From: Streptococcus sanguinis
GTDB lineage: Bacteria; Bacillota; Bacilli; Lactobacillales; Streptococcaceae
Reading direction: 5' to 3'
NCBI RefSeq assembly: GCF_019929225.1
Contig: NZ_JAHZPA010000005.1
Location: 1 to 64,000, forward strand
Length of the DNA: 64,000 bases
In this document: positions 60,290-64,000 of the stretch, piece by piece
Numbering within the stretch: the stretch's first letter is position 1
Layout: each line of letters begins with the position of its first letter
Made by a program: the position numbers and the translations under genes
Notes under the pieces: model-generated
The model's input: the letters and a program-made list of their open reading frames with translations, nothing else
The model's database searches: none
Told to the model about the DNA's origin: nothing

Positions 60290-60607
60290 CTACTTCATGA
60301 GCGACTCTGCCAGATCCAGGACCTTATCCCCCTTCATCATTCCGTAGTCCGTCATAGGGATAACATCGACCGGAACGCCTTTTGAAGCTAATTTTTCCTG
60401 TAAATCCTCCAACAGATAGCGGACCTGAGGTCCCAGCAACAGGACATCAACCTTTTTCTCGCTTAGATAGTCTTCTGCTTCTGACACTGGCACCGCAAAT
60501 ATCGTCGCAGCCAAGCCGCGCTCCTCTGCAGCTTTCTGCATTTTATTGACCATGAGACTGGTGCTCATCCCAGCCGCACAAACTAACATAATCTGTTTTG
60601 TTTCCAT
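60290..60607 (-). CDS. PTS EIIB, lactose/cellobiose family (bgaC operon)
   Basis: 105 residues from the second ATG (60607). The first ATG is fused directly to the AAAGGAGG site and too close to use. Phospho-carrier Cys10 in IMLVCAAGMSTSLMVNKM; LLGPQVRYLLEDL and PMTDYGMMKG follow. First gene of the IIB-IIA-IIC-bgaC-AKR operon, with a CcpA-type site at its promoter. Confidence 0.92.
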   Translation of the reverse strand: METKQIMLVCAAGMSTSLMVNKMQKAAEERGLAATIFAVPVSEAEDYLSEKKVDVLLLGPQVRYLLEDLQEKLASKGVPVDVIPMTDYGMMKGDKVLDLAESLMK

Positions 60608-60726
60608 TGGCATCCTCCTTTATGAATCTGACCTAGCCTGCAACGACGCTTGCTATTTATTTTTAATATATAAACAAAAACCCAAAAAAAGAATATTTTT
60701 CACCATGTTATTAATATTCTATAAAC

Positions 60727-60764
60727 ATTATAACTATTTTTCTGTACTATGTCAACGCTTACAT
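60727..60764 (-). promoter_or_regulatory. Promoter with cre site (bgaC operon)
   Basis: Minus strand TTGACA (60750-60755), 17 bp, TATAAT (60727-60732). Overlapping the -35 is ATGTAAGCGTTGACA (60750-60764), which matches the CcpA consensus WTGNAANCGNWNNCW fully. Glucose repression of the operon is expected. Confidence 0.8.
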
Positions 60765-60811
60765 TTGAGATTTCTAGCTTTTTTTGATAGTATAGCAGCA
60801 GAGGAAACAAG

Positions 60812-62008
60812 ATGACACGAACTAGAAAACAAAACGAGCTAAGGGCAACTGTTCTGGATCAGCTCTATGCCAAACGACCGATTTCTCGGATTGATATTTC
60901 AAAAGAAACTCAGATTACACCAGCCACGACTGGCAGTATCATCAATGAACTGATCAAGGAAGGCTTGGTGCTGGAACTGGGCGAGCTCAATGATGAGAGC
61001 GTAGGCCGCAAGAAAACCCTGCTGGATATTGCACCTCATAGCCGCTACTATCTGGGTTTTGAGATTTCTGAAAAACAGCTGGCCATGGTCATCGCTGATA
61101 ATACCGGTGAGATTGTAGAAAGCAATATTCGGACTTATCAGATCGAGGTGACAGGCGGGCCGTCTGACCAGGAAATCATCCGGCTGATTCAAGATTTTCT
61201 GAAAAAGAACAGCAAATACTCCATCTCAGCAATTGCCCTCGGGCTGCCGGGGCATGTGAATCTCTCTGAGAGTGATTTTATCATTTCTAAAAATCCCCAC
61301 TGGGGACAGATTAACCTGCAGACTATTCAAGAAGCCTTTGACCTTCCTGTCTACTTTGCCAATAAGTCCCACTGTTTGACAATGGCTGAACGCCTCTTTA
61401 GCTATCATCCTACAGACAGTAATTTTATCGTCTATCATGTCGCCAGAGGTATTCATTGCTCTTACATGTACAAGGGCAGCATTTACAGTCAGGAAAATTA
61501 TCTTATCGGGGAGGTGGGGCATACCGTCATCAATCCTGAAGGCGAGCGCTGTCCTTGCGGTAAGCACGGCTGCCTGCAGGTTTATGCCAGCGAGAGCGCT
61601 CTGATTGATAAAGCAGCTATCCTGTATCAGGCTTCCCAGACCTCGCTCTTAAAGACCCTTGTAGAGGATGCTAATGACATTGATTTGACAAGTCTGATGA
61701 CCGCCTATCGCTTAGGAGACTTGGGCAGCATTGAGTTGATTCATACTGCCTGTCGCTATCTGGCCATTTCCATTTCCAACCTCTGCCAGCTTATTGATAG
61801 CGAAAGGATTTATCTGGACGGCCAGCTCTTCTCTTATCCGGTGATTGCCGAGCAGGTTCTGGCTCAGTTAGAGCAGGAAGTACCTCTCTTTCCAAAGCAA
61901 AAACAAGCAGAGATTGTCATTATCCCCTACTCTAAATACAGCATTGCCCGCTCTGCAGTCAGCCTCTGTGTCTATCATGAATTTTTAGATAAAAAAGGAA
62001 ACCTATAA
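60812..62008 (+). CDS. ROK-family transcriptional regulator
   Basis: 398 residues. N-terminal MarR-like HTH (RTRKQNELRATVLDQLYAKR then ISRIDISKETQITPATTGSI) and a ROK sugar-binding domain with YYLGFEISEKQLAMVIAD, ALGLPGHVNLS and the zinc motif CPCGKHGCLQ. Divergent from the bgaC PTS operon, so it is the likely sugar-responsive repressor (NagC/XylR type). GAGGAAACA ribosome site. Confidence 0.9.
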   Translation: MTRTRKQNELRATVLDQLYAKRPISRIDISKETQITPATTGSIINELIKEGLVLELGELNDESVGRKKTLLDIAPHSRYYLGFEISEKQLAMVIADNTGEIVESNIRTYQIEVTGGPSDQEIIRLIQDFLKKNSKYSISAIALGLPGHVNLSESDFIISKNPHWGQINLQTIQEAFDLPVYFANKSHCLTMAERLFSYHPTDSNFIVYHVARGIHCSYMYKGSIYSQENYLIGEVGHTVINPEGERCPCGKHGCLQVYASESALIDKAAILYQASQTSLLKTLVEDANDIDLTSLMTAYRLGDLGSIELIHTACRYLAISISNLCQLIDSERIYLDGQLFSYPVIAEQVLAQLEQEVPLFPKQKQAEIVIIPYSKYSIARSAVSLCVYHEFLDKKGNL

Positions 62009-62009
62009 A

Positions 62010-62037
62010 GGCCGAGACAAGAATCTCGGTCTTTTTT
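62010..62037 (+). terminator. Terminator of the ROK gene
   Basis: CCGAGA-CAAGAA-TCTCGG hairpin followed by seven T. Confidence 0.85.
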
Positions 62038-62048
62038 TACAAAAAAGA

Positions 62049-62089
62049 GACAGGCTTTCTAGGAGCTTCCCCCTTAAAAGTCTGTCTCA
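62049..62089 (-). terminator. Possible terminator of the TIM-barrel gene
   Basis: GAGACAG/CTGTCTC arms around a long loop, with A-run to the left giving T on the minus strand. Weak because of the loop size. Confidence 0.45.
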
Positions 62090-62094
62090 TTTTA

Positions 62095-62991
62095 CTATCT
62101 ATTGATTGAGCGTGAAATCATGGAAATGGTGTGGCGCTGTCCTCTGAGAGCCTTGCTCATGGCAAAGATATTTTCAACCGGAGCCAGACAGCCGTAGCCT
62201 GAATCTCCGATATGCTGGATATCTACACCGCAGATTTTGTTACGGATAGCCATTTGCTTGACAATATCCTCATCAGCACTCTCTTGGCTGGTACCGATTG
62301 CACTCATAACCAGAGCCCCCTTTTGATGGGCCAGTCGGACAATCTGCTTCAAGTCCTGCTCATCAAAGCCTGGTACACTGCCGACTGCCGGTGCTAGGAC
62401 AATATCAACACCAGCTTCGATAAATTGAGCGATTGCTTCCAGGTCTGCTACCGGCTCATCCACACCTGAAGCATGCATTTTACCTGCAATCAACAGGCCT
62501 GAAAAATTCTCCTTGACCACTCGAATGGTGTCAATAATGGCTTGATTGGTGACACCAGTCCCCGGATTACCCGTCAGACAGATAAAGTCAACGCCCAGCT
62601 CCTCTGCTCGCTGAATAGTCGCTAGACTAGCCTGACGCCCCTCATTGATGATCAGGCGTTCTCCTGCCATCTGGGCCTGACTGTCCACCGGCTCTAGATT
62701 GATACCGATAGGACGACCCACCAAGCGGTGCAGCTCCTCAACAAAATCTTCCTTGGCATCCAGACCAGCTACAAAAGGCTGGAATATATCAATCCCATTC
62801 AACAGAATCAAGTCAGCACCAAAAGACCGAGCAATCTCTGCATTGGTCACATCACCGATATAAGATTCTTTAAAAGCTACGTTTTCAGACAGGATAACGC
62901 GGCCCTCACTGGCCTTGATGCTCTGTTTCAGCTCCGGCGCAGTCATATTTAAAATTTCTGAAGCATTTGAACTAATGAATCGTTTTACCAT
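62095..62991 (-). CDS. Predicted TIM-barrel protein (DUF7916-like)
   Basis: 298 residues, soluble. Repeating beta-alpha units: ADLILLNGIDIF, VGRPIGINLEPVD, GVDFICLTGNPGTGV, FSGLLIAGKMHAS, GVDIVLAPAVGS, GALVMSAIGTSQ. This pattern suggests a TIM barrel like the PEP-mutase/BtpA-type proteins. Similar proteins are often labelled haloacid dehalogenase-like, which the motifs do not support. Function unknown. Its -35 is overlapped by a cre-like site, so it is probably a carbon-regulated catabolic gene. Confidence 0.65.
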   Translation of the reverse strand: MVKRFISSNASEILNMTAPELKQSIKASEGRVILSENVAFKESYIGDVTNAEIARSFGADLILLNGIDIFQPFVAGLDAKEDFVEELHRLVGRPIGINLEPVDSQAQMAGERLIINEGRQASLATIQRAEELGVDFICLTGNPGTGVTNQAIIDTIRVVKENFSGLLIAGKMHASGVDEPVADLEAIAQFIEAGVDIVLAPAVGSVPGFDEQDLKQIVRLAHQKGALVMSAIGTSQESADEDIVKQMAIRNKICGVDIQHIGDSGYGCLAPVENIFAMSKALRGQRHTISMISRSINR

Positions 62992-63080
62992 AAGAACATC
63001 TCTTTTCTTTATTATTCATTAATAAACACTTTGAAATCTATTCTATTTGGATATTTTGTTTGTTTTTTGCTATCAACTAC

Positions 63081-63117
63081 AGTATAGCACAAGGTTAGAT
63101 AAATGTAAACGCTTTAT
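63081..63117 (-). promoter_or_regulatory. Promoter with cre-like site
   Basis: Minus strand TTTACA (63104-63109), 17 bp, TATACT (63081-63086). Plus strand ATGTAAACGCTTTAT (63103-63117) matches the CcpA consensus with one mismatch and covers the -35. Confidence 0.65.
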
Positions 63118-63130
63118 ATTTTCTTTGACA

Positions 63131-63168
63131 AAATAGCCTGCTTTCACAAACAAAAGCAGACTATTGAA
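63131..63168 (-). terminator. Terminator of pepO
   Basis: Minus strand ATAGTCTGCTTT / AAAGCAGGCTAT stem followed by TTTTG. Confidence 0.75.
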
Positions 63169-63224
63169 ACGAACTCGATTATTTTTGAACTGAGCAGGAT
63201 TCGATAAGTACTCTTATCTCCGCA

Positions 63225-64000
63225 TCACCAGATGACCACCCGCTCTTCTGGGCTCCGCCACATGCCATCTCCCTCTTTCACATCAAAGGTTGTAAAGAAG
63301 TCGTCAAAGTTAGGCAACTGCACATTGGTCCGAAGTTTGGCTGGCGCATGGACATCAACGCTTGCCAGAAGCTTCATATACTCTTCGCGTCCCTTCATCC
63401 GCCAGATGCGGGCAAAGTTAGTAAAGAATTCCTCAGCAGAGAAATCCGCTTCTTTCTTGGCTGCTTCTAGGGCTGCTGCAATGCCGCCAAGATCAGCCAC
63501 GTTTTCTGAAACGGTCAGCTTGCCATTGACCTTAGCACCATAGGAATCCTGTCCTTCGAACTGGTCAATGACCTTTTGAGTCCGCTCGGTAAAGGCTTGA
63601 TAGTCGTGCTCCGTCCACCAATTGTTGAGGCTGCCATTTTCATCAAAGGAAGCGCCATTGGTATCAAAAGCATGAGAAATCTCATGGGCAATGACCGCTC
63701 CGATACCACCGTAATTAGCTGACGAGGACTGGTGCAAGTCATAGAAAGGTGCCTGCAGGATAGCCGCTGGAAAGACAATCAGGTTTTTCTGTGGATTATA
63801 GTAGGCATTGACCATATGGGCTGGCATTCCCCATTCCTTGTAGTCCACTGGTTGATTCCACTTGCTCCAGCTATAAGCAATATCAATCTGGCTCAGCTTC
63901 TGAGCATTTTCAAAGAGAGTCAGATTTTCATCTACAACCTTTCGAGAGTAACGCTCAGGAAGCTCATCAGGATAGCCAATATAAGGCTTGATGGCATTGA
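63225..64000 (-). CDS. pepO: Endopeptidase PepO (M13 family), C-terminal part
   Basis: The frame is open to the right window edge, so the N-terminal part is missing. Seen: zinc motif VIAHEISHAFD (HExxH), the downstream Glu in SENVADLGG, and the closing EGDGMWRSPEERVVIW typical of M13 peptidases. Streptococcal PepO cleaves oligopeptides and has been reported to bind plasminogen and fibronectin. About 258 residues are visible of roughly 630 usual. Confidence 0.93.
   Translation of the reverse strand, partial: NAIKPYIGYPDELPERYSRKVVDENLTLFENAQKLSQIDIAYSWSKWNQPVDYKEWGMPAHMVNAYYNPQKNLIVFPAAILQAPFYDLHQSSSANYGGIGAVIAHEISHAFDTNGASFDENGSLNNWWTEHDYQAFTERTQKVIDQFEGQDSYGAKVNGKLTVSENVADLGGIAAALEAAKKEADFSAEEFFTNFARIWRMKGREEYMKLLASVDVHAPAKLRTNVQLPNFDDFFTTFDVKEGDGMWRSPEERVVIW

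Overview
The window is a chromosomal segment of a low-GC Gram-positive coccus, almost certainly an oral (viridans) Streptococcus of the sanguinis/gordonii/mitis neighbourhood. The evidence is gene content: the mvaK1-mvaD-mvaK2-fni mevalonate cluster, cppA, pepX beside a GlpF-family channel, rocS, rpoY-rnjA, glnR-glnA, an antigen I/II (Ssp/Pas-type) adhesin with an LPETG sorting signal, and a glycyl-radical-enzyme/PTS cluster in the gene order I recall for pneumococcus. The species cannot be fixed from the sequence alone. No rRNA, tRNA, CRISPR array or intact mobile element was seen; only the 3' end of an IS1182-type transposase lies at the left edge.

Layout. 1-4.1 kb: transposase end, then the mevalonate operon (minus strand). 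4.3-8.3 kb: serine hydrolase/cppA, a DUF308-like membrane protein with a possible papain-like tail, and a GlpF channel divergent from pepX (8.4-10.7 kb). 10.7-17.7 kb: lipoprotein, YbaB, membrane-linked GdpD, RocS, a FAD protein, a NUDIX hydrolase, a TipA-like MerR regulator and a methyltransferase. 17.8-21.4 kb: one minus-strand operon marR-tsaB-rimI-tsaD-azlC-azlD, facing a tandem pair of SDR genes whose promoters, palindromic operators and even the divergent marR 5' end are duplicated. 24.1-26.0 kb: rpoY-rnjA behind an exact Per-box-like site. 26-31.5 kb: a VOC/TetR/AlkD-like operon, a GNAT gene, glnR-glnA, a FUSC-like membrane protein and a LysM-CHAP secreted protein. 31.7-36.2 kb: antigen I/II. 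36.6-42.1 kb: pgk, a VIT-family transporter (second Per box), leuS and an ICMT-like methyltransferase.

42.2-52.2 kb holds the most interesting module: PTS IIA-IIB-IIC, glycyl radical enzyme, fructose-6-phosphate aldolase-type enzyme and GldA on the minus strand, with two regulators and a divergent radical-SAM activase. It is bracketed by two near-identical 50-bp direct repeats. The gene set matches the recently described anhydroglycolysis route (1,5-anhydrohexitol-6-P to 1-deoxyfructose-6-P, then to glyceraldehyde-3-P plus hydroxyacetone, then 1,2-propanediol) better than the usual 'formate acetyltransferase' label. Two sets of shared promoter motifs suggest how the two regulators act.

52.2-64 kb: a family 2 glycosyltransferase, a NERD/zinc-finger protein, an LPKTG wall protein of unknown function, a GH35 beta-galactosidase operon with its own lactose-type PTS and an aldo/keto reductase (cre site over the -35, divergent ROK regulator), a predicted TIM-barrel protein with a cre-like site, and the C-terminal part of the M13 peptidase PepO running off the right edge.
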